This document shows positions 43,256 to 51,319 of a DNA stretch of 64,000 bases, piece after piece. The stretch is from Streptomyces sp. HUAS 15-9. GTDB lineage: Bacteria > Actinomycetota > Actinomycetes > Streptomycetales > Streptomycetaceae. Position 1 is the stretch's first letter. The number at the start of each line of letters is the position of its first letter. A program made the position numbers and the translations under genes. Where the stretch lies: the NCBI RefSeq assembly GCF_025642155.1, contig NZ_CP106798.1:5890001-5954000 (forward strand). Reading direction: 5' to 3'. The notes under the pieces are model-generated. The model was not told the origin of the DNA, did not search any database, and saw only the letters and a program-made list of their open reading frames with translations.

Positions 43256-43287
43256 CTGTATCCGAACTGTACGAAGCGCCGTATCTG
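43256..43287 (+). promoter_or_regulatory. SARP-type operator and -10 of the second Cys-rich peptide gene
   Basis: CTGTATC (43256-43262) and CTGTACG (43267-43273) start 11 bases apart. After exactly 8 bases comes TATCTG (43282-43287). The layout and heptamer sequence match those before the first peptide gene 6 kb away, while surrounding bases differ, which argues for selection. The rest of 43050-43348 is the divergent promoter region of the S26-SARP operon. Confidence 0.7.
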
Positions 43288-43348
43288 CCGTTGCTACGGT
43301 CGAATCTGCTTCTTTCCGGCAGTGCGTACTCGAAAGGAAACGGCAGTG

Positions 43349-43552
43349 ATGGGATTCATGGGGACGATGGGCGACAAGATTCTGGGCAGGCTCGTGCCCA
43401 AGGCCGTGGCCCAGGCGGACACCACCTTCGAGAAGATCTGCTACTGCAGCCAGCGCAACAGCTTCTACTACCGGCAGATCTGCCATGTGGTCGGTGGCTA
43501 CACGTCCTGCGGCACCTGCTACCTCAGCTCGCCCTGCCGGCCGTCGGCCTGA
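43349..43552 (+). CDS. secreted six-cysteine peptide precursor 2
   Basis: A 67-residue paralogue of the peptide at 37358. The leader (GDKILGRLVPKAVAQA) again ends AxA before Asp24-Thr. Core cysteines are at 31, 33, 45, 54, 57 and 63; CYC, Y-R-x-x-CHVVGG and TSCG-x-C are shared, with one extra residue between CYC and CHVV. The C-terminal tail differs (SSPCRPSA against a terminal Cys). Two related but distinct peptides suggest a two-component product or target variants. AAAGGAAA lies about 10 bases before the ATG. It has its own operator and a strong terminator. Confidence 0.75.
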   Translation: MGFMGTMGDKILGRLVPKAVAQADTTFEKICYCSQRNSFYYRQICHVVGGYTSCGTCYLSSPCRPSA

Positions 43553-43563
43553 CGGTGACATGG

Positions 43564-43600
43564 CGATCGGGCCGCGGACGCGCCGTCCGCGGCCCGATCG
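43564..43600 (+). terminator. perfect 16-bp hairpin terminator after peptide gene 2
   Basis: CGATCGGGCCGCGGAC (43564-43579) pairs without mismatch with 43585-43600 around a 5-base loop, 11 bases after the stop. It lacks a T run, as is normal in Streptomyces. It makes the second peptide gene a single-gene transcript. Confidence 0.75.
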
Positions 43601-43763
43601 GCGCGCTGTTCGTCCGGAGGCCGCTCAGCCGTCGTCCCGCACCTGCTGCCGGGGGACGGCGGCGGCGTCCTTCAGGACCCCGAGAGAAGCTTCCCGCTCC
43701 TGAAGGACGGTCTGCCAGAGGATGCCCTGCTGCCCCTGGGGCGACGCTCTGACAGATCTTGCA

Positions 43764-44647
43764 GTCGGTGAGGTTCTTCGAGCTGGCCACCGATCAGGTG
43801 ACGGTCGATGAACCGCAACGAGCGAGGCCACCGAGCTGTTGATCGAGATGTCTGACGTCTCAACCACGCTGCTCGGGGCCTCGTTGGTCATCTATCCTGC
43901 CGCACTCGACCTGCCCCATGCGCTCGTGGAGTGGGTCACCATGCTTCTCGTCACCCGCGAGGGTGACCGGCGGTGCAAGCTCCGCCCGTCCCAACGCGCG
44001 ACGGTGGCACTGGTGTACCTGCGCGAACACACGACCCTGGCGAAGATCGCTGCTGGGTTCGGGATCAGCGAGTCCACCGCCCACGCCTACACCAGCGCAG
44101 TCATCCACCTGCTCGCCGAACGAGCGCCAGGTCTGCTGAAGGTCCTGCGCGAGGCCGATGTGGACTTCGTCCTGCTGGACGGCACGCTCGCCGAGTGCGA
44201 CCGGGCCGGCGACGGACGGGCCGACTACTCGGCCAAGCACCGCCGACACGGAGTGAACGTGCAGGTGGTCACCGACCCGGACGGCCGGCTGCTGTGGCTG
44301 TCACCCGCCCTGCCGGGCCGAGCTCACGACCTGACCGCTGCCCGTACCCACCGGATCATCCGCATCTGCGAGCGCCAGGGCGTTCCCGTCCTGGCCGACC
44401 TCGCCTACCAGGGCGGCGGCCCTTGGCTGACCACGGGCATCAAACGCAGACCCCTGCAAGAACTCACCCTCACCGAGAAGACCGTCAACCGGGCCCTGGC
44501 CGCGACACGGGCACCGGTCGAACGCGGCGTCGCACGACTGAAGTCCTGGAGGATCTTCCGCAGATCCCGATGCAGCCCAAACCGCATGACGTCAATCGCC
44601 AAAGCCATCCTCACCCTGGAGCGGCAACGCTGAAGAAGCTCAGTGAG
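43764..44647 (+). mobile_element. IS5-superfamily insertion sequence
   Basis: Contains one intact transposase gene. Candidate imperfect terminal repeats of about 25 bp: 43764-43788 and the complement of 44623-44647 share TGAG-x-TTCTTC and a terminal GCC. No clear target duplication was found, so the edges are approximate. Confidence 0.5.
43848..44633 (+). CDS. IS5-type DDE transposase (DDE_Tnp_4)
   Basis: A 261-residue transposase, apparently complete. An N-terminal helix-turn-helix ([18 protein letters not shown]) is followed by the DDE domain: [12 protein letters not shown] (Asp), [14 protein letters not shown] (Asp), and [17 protein letters not shown] (Glu). ATG 43848 or TTG 43839 are possible starts. 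It lies between the peptide cluster and att copy B. Confidence 0.85.
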   Translation: MSDVSTTLLGASLVIYPAALDLPHALVEWVTMLLVTREGDRRCKLRPSQRATVALVYLREHTTLAKIAAGFGISESTAHAYTSAVIHLLAERAPGLLKVLREADVDFVLLDGTLAECDRAGDGRADYSAKHRRHGVNVQVVTDPDGRLLWLSPALPGRAHDLTAARTHRIIRICERQGVPVLADLAYQGGGPWLTTGIKRRPLQELTLTEKTVNRALAATRAPVERGVARLKSWRIFRRSRCSPNRMTSIAKAILTLERQR

Positions 44648-44667
44648 ATTGATGCCACGATCTTGGG

Positions 44668-44823
44668 ATGGCTGGCGTGATCACGGTGCCGGAGTCGCCC
44701 TGGACAACCCCGTTCACCGGGCTCGGCCCGCGGCAGTTCACCAGGCTGGTTGCCGCACTGCGGTGCGAGGGTGGCGACGCGGTGGGGCGAGGCTGGGCCT
44801 GGGGTCAGCCGCGAGATTATTGA
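44668..44823 (+). pseudogene. N-terminal fragment of another IS5-type transposase
   Basis: 51 codons beginning MAGVITVPESPWTTPFTGLG, with PRQFTRLVAALRCEGGDAVGRG, the usual N terminus of a second Streptomyces IS5-like transposase. The frame ends at a TGA where similarity to that family stops (…WGQPRDY). The DDE part is missing. It is cut close to the start of the repeat region at 44914. Confidence 0.6.
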
Positions 44824-44996
44824 CGGGACAGACTCAAGGGGGGCCGATACCGCTTCGCGATGCGGCCCCGCGCTCGTCCGGGGTCGCGTTGCTTTGGCGG
44901 GGCTCACCTGCGGCGATGCTTCAAGATCCCGTCCACGCCTCGTCCACAGACCTCGACATAGGGCCGCTTCGGGTTGCATCCGCCTGCACATACGCG

Positions 44997-45036
44997 AAGA
45001 CCCCGGCCTCAGCGTTTCCGCTGTCGACGGGGTCTT
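44997..45036. terminator. terminator hairpin next to att copy B
   Basis: AAGACCCCG (44997-45005) pairs with CGGGGTCTT (45028-45036), with an inner CAGCG/CGCTG stem, the counterpart of 31769-31808. The flanking 44914-45095 aligns with 31687-31867 as a diverged direct repeat. Confidence 0.65.
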
Positions 45037-45053
45037 TGGGCACTTCATGTGAA

Positions 45054-45095
45054 GTGCCCCCGGCAGGATTCGAACCTGCGCACACGGCTCCGGAG
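45054..45095 (-). repeat. tRNA-Arg(CCG) 3'-half, attachment-site copy B
   Basis: 42 bases identical to 31826-31867: minus-strand tRNA-Arg from the CCG anticodon loop to the discriminator base, without the 5' half. By the geometry of tRNA-targeting integrases, the sequence to its right is the body of an integrative element whose other end, with the complete tRNA gene, should lie to the right of the window. Confidence 0.88.
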
Positions 45096-45232
45096 GCCAG
45101 CAGAGACCGTTGCGCTTTGGGGGTGGTGACCTGCGGCGGAGGGGCTGCGGAGGTCGGCGCTGATCAAGATCATTACGTCCCTATTACGTGGGCGGCCTGT
45201 CGGGCTCTCGATCCGGCCCGTATGGTCGAAGC

Positions 45233-46159
45233 ATGATCTCGGGCAGCAGCGGGGGAGCGGACGGCGGCGCGGAGTTCACGGCGGAGGGCCTCGAGCCTGT
45301 CCTCCGGGAGGCATGCGCCACGGCCGAACTCGACTCCCGCGGCGCCGAGTTGTTGCGGCTCGGCTCGAACGCAGTCTATCGCCTGGCGTCGTTACCGGTC
45401 ATCGTCCGCATCGCGCGTGATCCGGCGGTGCTCACTGAGATGGAACGGGCTGTGAGCGTGGCCCGGTGGCTTGAGACGCGGGACTTCCCGGCCATGCGCG
45501 TGCCGGCGTCGGTGGCCCAACCACTCGTCATCGGCGGCTTCGTGGTGACCTTCTGGGAGAGCGTTCAGGAGAACGAGGAGTACGCGACGGTCCGGGAACT
45601 CGCCGACCTTCTACGCCGGTTGCACTGGCTGGAAGAGCCTGAATCTCTGGGCCTGCCGTACTTCGAGCCGCTGGCCAAGGTGGCGGCTTCCCTCGAAGGT
45701 CTGGACGGCATCTCGGCAGAGGACCGAACGTTCCTGGAGGAGCGAGCGGCGAGCCTCGGCAAGGAGTACGACCGACTGGACTTTGTCCTTCCCTTCGGCA
45801 TGATCCACGGCGATGCCAGTATCGGGAACATCCTCCGCCATCGGGACGGGCACGCAGTGCTCATCGACCTGGACGGCTTCGCTCTCGCCCCACGTGAGTG
45901 GGACCTGGTCCAGACAGCGATGTTCTACGAGCGGTACGCCTGGCACACCGAGGCGGAGTACGCGGAGTTCGTGCACCGGTACGGCTTCGACCTGATGAAC
46001 TGGCCTGGGTACGAGACCCTCGCGGACCTGCGCGAACTGATGATGGTTGCCTGGCTCGGCCACCAGGTGACGAGCAGCGACCGGGCTGCGGCGGAATTCG
46101 CCCGGCGGGTTCGGTCCCTCCGCACCGGGGAGGGCCGAGACGAATGGGGCCCGTTCTGA
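45233..46159 (+). CDS. aminoglycoside phosphotransferase-family protein
   Basis: A 308-residue kinase-fold protein. Motifs: NAVYRLASLPVIVRIAR (nucleotide-binding Lys replaced by Arg), MIHGDASIGNILRHRDG (Brenner catalytic loop with Asp and Asn) and VLIDLDGFALAPREWDLVQT (metal-binding Asp). Members phosphorylate small molecules or act in regulation. I see no reason to predict drug resistance specifically. It is the first cargo gene of the right-hand element, convergent with the XRE-TPR regulator. Confidence 0.8.
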   Translation: MISGSSGGADGGAEFTAEGLEPVLREACATAELDSRGAELLRLGSNAVYRLASLPVIVRIARDPAVLTEMERAVSVARWLETRDFPAMRVPASVAQPLVIGGFVVTFWESVQENEEYATVRELADLLRRLHWLEEPESLGLPYFEPLAKVAASLEGLDGISAEDRTFLEERAASLGKEYDRLDFVLPFGMIHGDASIGNILRHRDGHAVLIDLDGFALAPREWDLVQTAMFYERYAWHTEAEYAEFVHRYGFDLMNWPGYETLADLRELMMVAWLGHQVTSSDRAAAEFARRVRSLRTGEGRDEWGPF

Positions 46160-46168
46160 CCGGGCCTC

Positions 46169-47614
46169 TCAGGAACCTACGTGATCACCAGAGGCGATCC
46201 ACAGTCTGTGCTCTCTGACCTGCTCGGTGAAGGCCTGTACGTCCTTGTTTTTGCTGACCCCCGCAAGGTTCTGCCGGAACTCGGCAAGGTAACTGACGCA
46301 GCGGGCCGACTTGAGCTGCTCGCCCAGGTCGAGGGCATCGAGCGCCACGCTGCAAGCCTCCTCGACGTTGCCGGCCCGTAAGTGGGCGTCGGCGAGAACC
46401 ATCGTCGCGAAGAAGTCGCTTCGGACGTGATTGCCGCTCATGGCGTTCTCGGCGTGGGCGACAGCCTGCCGGGCGCTGTTGACGTCGCGGAAGCAGTGGG
46501 CAGCTTCAGCCGCAAGCTCAGTCTCGTCGAAGTAGCTGATCCATTCGGGCTCGTCGTCGCTGTTCCGACTCTCCAACGCCCGTGTGGCCGCATTCAACGC
46601 GGCCTCGCAGGCCCCCACGTCACCGGTCCGAGCAAGAGCGCGGGCCTCCATGACGTGGAATTGGGCGCGCAGCGTCGGCGTGGCTACGGGAGAGATGCCC
46701 ATGAGAGCGGCGCGGGCGAGCGTCGCGGCCTGCGTGTAGCGACCGAGGAACGTTGCCTGATGGCTCATGGCGGACAGGATGCTTCCGGCGAGCCGGCGGT
46801 CATTGGCGTCCTGGGCCAGCCGGAGGGCCTGGAGGAAGTACCGCTGTGCCAGGCCGTGACGGCAGGCGTCGTAGGACATCCAACCGGCCAAGAGGGTTGC
46901 CTCTGCCACGGTCGAGAACAGCGCTCGCCCAACCTGCTCGCTGTACTGCCCGTGCAGGAGCGGCGTCACCTCTGTGCTGAGGTACTGGACGGCCGCGTGC
47001 CGAGCGTGGTCGCCGCCGAACCGGTCGTCCAACTCGGCGAACATGTCCGCGGTGGTCTTGATGGCGGCGACGTCCCCGAAACCGACGCGCATTCCGTCCC
47101 GACGCTGCCGAGGAACGGCGGGCTCGGGTGCGACCAGCCAACGGAGCGAGGCTTCGTTCCACGCGGGCTCGGACGGCTCGGCCTGCAATAGGGGCTCGTA
47201 CCGGTTGAGATCAGCGCGCCACAGCTGCCCGACGGTATCGATTGCTCCTTCGGGGCTCGCCGGATAGTTGGCGTCCAAGAGCCCGGTGTCCCGCACGCCC
47301 TCGTGGTTCAGCCCCAACTCGGCCGCGCTGAGATCGTATGCCTCGCACAACAACGGACCGTAGAAGTCGTCCGGCGCGCTGTGGGCGTTCTCCCAACTGG
47401 CGATACGGCGCTTCACGCTGGCGTCCGACGGAAGTTGGTGTCCGCGGCGAAGCGCAACCTGACGCAGTTCGCGCACCAACCGCGGCTGACTCCAGCCGCG
47501 GCCCACGCGCGCTTGACGTAAGCGAACGCTGACCGGTTCCAGCGAAGACGTGACCGTTCCCTCCCCATCTGAGCACGGGTGCGACTTCTGGGGCGCACGA
47601 CTCTTTGGCCTCAC
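46169..47614 (-). CDS. XRE-type regulator with TPR domain
   Basis: A 481-residue protein. An N-terminal helix-turn-helix (about 30-85: VRLRQARVGRGWSQPRLVREL, SDASVKRRIASWENAHSAP) is followed by a long TPR-like helical region (about 170-460). This layout is frequent on Streptomyces plasmids and AICEs. The start is uncertain: the GTG at 47614 gives about 25 extra residues before the domain and no better in-frame start is evident. It probably controls neighbouring cargo. Confidence 0.8.
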   Translation of the reverse strand: MRPKSRAPQKSHPCSDGEGTVTSSLEPVSVRLRQARVGRGWSQPRLVRELRQVALRRGHQLPSDASVKRRIASWENAHSAPDDFYGPLLCEAYDLSAAELGLNHEGVRDTGLLDANYPASPEGAIDTVGQLWRADLNRYEPLLQAEPSEPAWNEASLRWLVAPEPAVPRQRRDGMRVGFGDVAAIKTTADMFAELDDRFGGDHARHAAVQYLSTEVTPLLHGQYSEQVGRALFSTVAEATLLAGWMSYDACRHGLAQRYFLQALRLAQDANDRRLAGSILSAMSHQATFLGRYTQAATLARAALMGISPVATPTLRAQFHVMEARALARTGDVGACEAALNAATRALESRNSDDEPEWISYFDETELAAEAAHCFRDVNSARQAVAHAENAMSGNHVRSDFFATMVLADAHLRAGNVEEACSVALDALDLGEQLKSARCVSYLAEFRQNLAGVSKNKDVQAFTEQVREHRLWIASGDHVGS

Positions 47615-47845
47615 AACCGAATGTACGCGCTGTTCTTCACTGTGCGCTGCAAGTAACCGGAGATCGAGGCTTGTTGATCCGTGACAGGGGATGACGCGTC
47701 CACGCGTGACGCGTCATCCCCCGTCACCTCTTGTCATCTGCCCTGGCCACGGTGGCGACCCCGAGCCTGGACACAGGGCGGCATTGCGGCCGCAACCGAG
47801 TCTCGATCGAGGTGAGTTGACGTGCAGAGGATGACCAGGAGAGGC

Positions 47846-48382
47846 ATGGAGTGGCTGTCGGCGGCAGCGGACAACCCCGCCGAGTGCCGGCAGATCTGGG
47901 CGGACGATCCCCGGATGCCCTGCCTGCTGCCGACCGGCCGCTACTTCGACGTGCTGAGCGTGGAACAGCGCCTCGGGATGGAGATGTTTGATCGCCTCCT
48001 CCGAAGTGCGATGCCGTTCGGACCGACGGTCGTCGACCGCAAGGCCCAGCGAGTCGGGTTCTTCCTCTGCTCGCAGAGCCGCGAGACCTTCACGCATTAC
48101 CTCGAACGCGAAACGTCATCGCCGCCGCCATACCGGTACCTGAGCCACGACTGTGCCGTCGTCGTACCGGGCCCCATCCCGCTGTCCGATGACCGCTATC
48201 AGTGGCTCCGCGCACCTACACGCCGACCGGAAGCCAACCCGCTGCGCCCCGTCGCTCTCGCCACCGCGCTGGTCGCCTCCGCGGAACTCCTGGCACGGAT
48301 TGACCGCTTCGACGAGCAGTACCCGACGCCGTACGCGGCGGTCGCCGCGCTCTCCGAGGAGACGAGCACGGATGCCGACTGA
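47846..48382 (+). CDS. Prim-Pol N-terminal-like protein
   Basis: A 178-residue protein beginning MEWLSAAADNPAECRQIW. It has CLLPTGRYFDVLSVEQRLG, RVGFFLCSQSRE, YRYLSHDCAVVVPGPIPL and YQWLRAPTRRPEANPL. The pattern resembles the N-terminal domain of bifunctional DNA primase/polymerases of actinomycete mobile elements, though catalytic acidic residues are not obvious. An AGGAG lies just before ATG 47846; GTG 47822 and ATG 47831 are alternatives. It overlaps the next gene by 11 bases. Confidence 0.55.
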   Translation: MEWLSAAADNPAECRQIWADDPRMPCLLPTGRYFDVLSVEQRLGMEMFDRLLRSAMPFGPTVVDRKAQRVGFFLCSQSRETFTHYLERETSSPPPYRYLSHDCAVVVPGPIPLSDDRYQWLRAPTRRPEANPLRPVALATALVASAELLARIDRFDEQYPTPYAAVAALSEETSTDAD

Positions 48383-48692
48383 GCCGACCGACGGGCGCGA
48401 CGCTGCCGCATGGTCGCCCCTCGACAGCGACGGCTGGTACGCGGCCCGAAACGCCACCACCGCGTTGCGAGACGTCCTCGTGCGCGCCGGCCTGGAGAGG
48501 GACTTCCCCTACCTGCGCGCGGACTTGAACGCCTTCGGGCACGGTCTCGTCGAACTGGGCCGAGTGTCCCCCGCAACGGCCGAGCGTCTCGCAGAGCTCT
48601 TGCGCCTGGCCCTGGCAAGCGGCTTCGGCCGGGACCATACCGACGACGATCACGGGCAGACCATCGCAGAAAAACACAAAGGAAGGGCCTGA
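48372..48692 (+). CDS. small AICE-cargo protein A
   Basis: A 106-residue protein with WYAARNATTALRDVLVRAGLERDFPYLRADLNAFGHGLVELGRVSPATAERLAELLRLAL, a short all-helical domain. Its neighbour at 48697 is a paralogue (shared FPxL-x-AD-x-N-x-FG-x-GLV-x-LG). Function unknown; such proteins recur in Streptomyces near XRE regulators. It is translationally linked to the Prim-Pol-like gene. Confidence 0.65.
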   Translation: MPTEPTDGRDAAAWSPLDSDGWYAARNATTALRDVLVRAGLERDFPYLRADLNAFGHGLVELGRVSPATAERLAELLRLALASGFGRDHTDDDHGQTIAEKHKGRA

Positions 48693-48696
48693 CGAC

Positions 48697-49014
48697 ATGA
48701 CCGACCGGCGCGGAGTGGTAGCCAAACGAGCGGAGAACCTGTCGCCCGGCGTGCCCTACGTACGCGGCTGGAACCGCGCACGACGAAGCGCCGGCGCCCT
48801 GGCTGATCAGCTCGTGCTCCTCGGGCTGGACTCGGACTTCCCCGGCCTGGTGGCCGACGTGAACGTGTTTGGTGACGGACTGGTGCAGCTCGGGAACGTT
48901 CGACCCGAAACGGCTGAGTTGCTGGCGACGCTGATTGCGGCCGGACTGGCCGCAGAAGCGAGTGACGCGACGACGGACGGCCCTCTGCTTCCGCAGGAAG
49001 CCCCTGCGGCCTGA
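48697..49014 (+). CDS. small AICE-cargo protein B, paralogue of the preceding gene
   Basis: A 105-residue protein. VRGWNRARRSAGALADQLVLLGLDSDFPGLVADVNVFGDGLVQLGNVRPETAELLATLI aligns with the core of protein A. It starts 4 bases after that gene's stop. No catalytic motif. A relic of the same domain lies at 21325-21483, showing that this small family has moved within the region. Confidence 0.65.
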   Translation: MTDRRGVVAKRAENLSPGVPYVRGWNRARRSAGALADQLVLLGLDSDFPGLVADVNVFGDGLVQLGNVRPETAELLATLIAAGLAAEASDATTDGPLLPQEAPAA

Positions 49015-49319
49015 ACTGCACCCCAGCAGTCAGTTGCCCTGCCGCTCGGCCGGGACCGGCGCCCCAGCGCCGCAGCCCGGACGAACGGCAGGGCTGAGAC
49101 TGGAGTAGGGAGCGTCTGTTCCTGAGCCGATGACAGTGGGCTTGCCGACCGACTGCGCACACGTACGTCTCGTTGCATCCCCACCCGGCCTCAGCCACGC
49201 TGTCGGCGGGTGTCGTCGACCAAAGGGAGCCGCGATGGCACCCGCACCCTTGAATTCACTGGCGAGCGCTCGCAGTCTCGCAGGACACTGGGCCATCAAC
49301 GCTTGGGCGGAAGGATTCA
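49015..49319. other. 305-base non-coding stretch
   Basis: No gene, repeat or clear hairpin. It ends in GGAAGGA, the ribosome site of the following HEPN-type gene. Confidence 0.4.
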
Positions 49320-50498
49320 GTGAAGGTGGGCACGAAGCGAGAAAAGCCAGCAACGAGGTTTGACGCACCCGACGCATGGCAGATCTGGAAACACCCAGAC
49401 CTAGAATCGGATGGTTTCGAATGTCTAATTTATAGTGATTCGATGATCCAGGGCGAACCCTATTGGGGGTCGCCGACAAGCGTTGGTCCGATCAGGCTGT
49501 TTCCAACCGCTGCAGAAGTCGGGAACGGGTACCTCTCGGGTCAACTGGTGGTGCGTTTTAATCACGGTTCGCCGGTGTTGCCACCAGGGAATCGTCCTTA
49601 TGAGTCGTCGCCTAACCACTACATCGAAATGTATGCAGGTGAGGAAGTTGCGGCACTGCTCAGCGTGGCTCTCGGGGTTCGTCTACGCGACGGTGGGCTG
49701 ATCCGTAGGTTCCAGCATGGCAAAGATCCGGCTGGGGAACCAGAATTGCACAATCATCGTGCACCCACCTCAATTCCGGTACCAGACCGACGAATCCAAT
49801 TCCCAGGTCTACGCGGCAAGGAGGTCAAGCTTGCTCATGGTGTCAAATGGCTGCTTCTGTATCCTAAGCTACAGCCGGCAGAGGCGATCGCCTTGGCGAA
49901 GGCGGCCCGCTGCTACGCCGACGCACTTTGGGTCGGTGACAACGATCCGCAACAGGCATGGCTTCACCTAGTGACGGCGCTGGAGACACTGGCTGTGCAC
50001 ATGCAGACGGACGCCCTTAATCCTATGGAGGTACTGCAGGATGCCTATCCTAAACTCGTCGAACTGATCACTGGCAGGGAAGTTTCTGACATCTTGCCAG
50101 CGGTTGCCAATGTTTTGGTTGAGACGGCGAAGGCTACCAGGAGATTTCTAGATTTTACCTGCCACTATGCACCCCCGCCGCCGTCCGAACGGCCCGATAA
50201 CGAGGGTGTGCGACTGGACTGGGATTCACTCAGGAGGGCACTTGCCTTCGTTTATGAGCACCGCTCTAACTATCTCCACGCTGGGCGACCGATGCCACCA
50301 GGCATGATCGGTGTAGATCTAGAGCTCGGTGACGACGGGAGGCCACCGGAGTGCATTGAGCGGGACACCGAGATCATGGCTGGTAGGAGTGCGTGGAAGG
50401 CCAAGCAAGTCCCTATGCACCTATGGGTCTTGGCCTACATCACTCGTGGCGCACTGTTGAACTGGTGGCAGGAGCGAGTGGAACTCTCAGGTATGTAG
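49320..50498 (+). CDS. Apea-like HEPN-domain protein, candidate RNase
   Basis: A 392-residue protein. The C-terminal half is helical and contains AFVYEHRSNYLHAG, an R-x4-H motif (R315, H320) as in Apea-type HEPN domains, which in phage-defence and toxin systems cut RNA. The N-terminal half (FECLIYSDSMIQGEPYWG, VRFNHGSP) is beta-rich and unassigned. Codon use is less GC-rich than in the core genes, suggesting recent arrival. GTG start with GGAAGGA upstream. Confidence 0.6.
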   Translation: MKVGTKREKPATRFDAPDAWQIWKHPDLESDGFECLIYSDSMIQGEPYWGSPTSVGPIRLFPTAAEVGNGYLSGQLVVRFNHGSPVLPPGNRPYESSPNHYIEMYAGEEVAALLSVALGVRLRDGGLIRRFQHGKDPAGEPELHNHRAPTSIPVPDRRIQFPGLRGKEVKLAHGVKWLLLYPKLQPAEAIALAKAARCYADALWVGDNDPQQAWLHLVTALETLAVHMQTDALNPMEVLQDAYPKLVELITGREVSDILPAVANVLVETAKATRRFLDFTCHYAPPPPSERPDNEGVRLDWDSLRRALAFVYEHRSNYLHAGRPMPPGMIGVDLELGDDGRPPECIERDTEIMAGRSAWKAKQVPMHLWVLAYITRGALLNWWQERVELSGM

Positions 50499-50606
50499 CT
50501 GCGATAGCTGTGCTCCACTGGGCCGGGGCGCTCAAAGTGCTTTCGGGTGCATATGTCCTCGGCGTTGCAGCGTCCAGGCAGAGCATATCGAGAGAGAGGC
50601 TTCGAG

Positions 50607-51089
50607 ATGGCGTTGGTTGATCAAATCCCCACTCTGCTTGGTGTGGTGGTTGGTGCTGCTACTTCCTACCTGGCCACGGTGGCTACGGAGCGGTCGCGCT
50701 GGCGTCGTCAGCAAGCCGTTAGGTGGGATGAACGCCGACTGTCGGCATATACGGACTACGCCAGGGCCGTGAAGGAGGTATGCATGGTCAGCCTCCGCCT
50801 CGCGGCCGGTCGTGGTCTCACTGACTACCCGTCGCCATTGGAACCCACGCAAGAAGCGCTCGGTGAGGCGGCGGCTGCCGAAGATCGGCGCGGTCATCTC
50901 CTGGAGAACCTGCGACTCCTGACCGACACGGACACGATCAGCGCTGCACGCGTCCTCAACCACGCCTTGTGGCAGCTGTCCTGGATGGCGCACGGCAAGA
51001 TCCCGGCCACGAGAGACAGCTGGGCGCAGGCATGGCGCGAATATCGCGAAGCACGCGACGAATATCATCGATGCGCGCGAAGCCCATGA
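50607..51089 (+). CDS. membrane-anchored helical protein of unknown function
   Basis: A 160-residue protein with an N-terminal hydrophobic helix (about 7-28, LLGVVVGAATSYLATVATERSRW style) and a cytosolic helical body (RRLSAYTDYARAVKEV, RVLNHALWQLSWMAHG, REYREARDEYH). I recall similar uncharacterised actinomycete proteins. No motif points to an activity. Confidence 0.65.
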   Translation: MALVDQIPTLLGVVVGAATSYLATVATERSRWRRQQAVRWDERRLSAYTDYARAVKEVCMVSLRLAAGRGLTDYPSPLEPTQEALGEAAAAEDRRGHLLENLRLLTDTDTISAARVLNHALWQLSWMAHGKIPATRDSWAQAWREYREARDEYHRCARSP

Positions 51090-51319
51090 TCAAACCTGGC
51101 CACCACGGTGGATGGTCGCTGGCCGGCAGGAGTGAGGGGCGGCGGAGCGCCCCTGGGGCCTTACTGACTGGCGCCCTGGTCCCCGTCATCCCCCGTGGTT
51201 CCCTGCACGATCTGGCACGGTTCTGGCACGACCTCTTCGTCCGCTTTTAGAAGTACGGGGCGGTGTCTGGCCGGTACGATGCGCAGGCTGAGCAGTCTCC
51301 ACGCGGTGGGGGAGGGACA

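Noticed and set aside
37358..43552. Lanthipeptide, sactipeptide or lasso-peptide cluster
   Set aside because: No LanB/LanC/LanM, radical SAM, or asparagine-synthetase-like gene, and the exporter lacks a C39 peptidase. Cysteines with MauE and thioredoxin point to disulfides instead.
45233..46159. Aminoglycoside resistance gene
   Set aside because: Only the broad phosphotransferase family is supported; many members are not resistance enzymes and no resistance-specific feature is visible.
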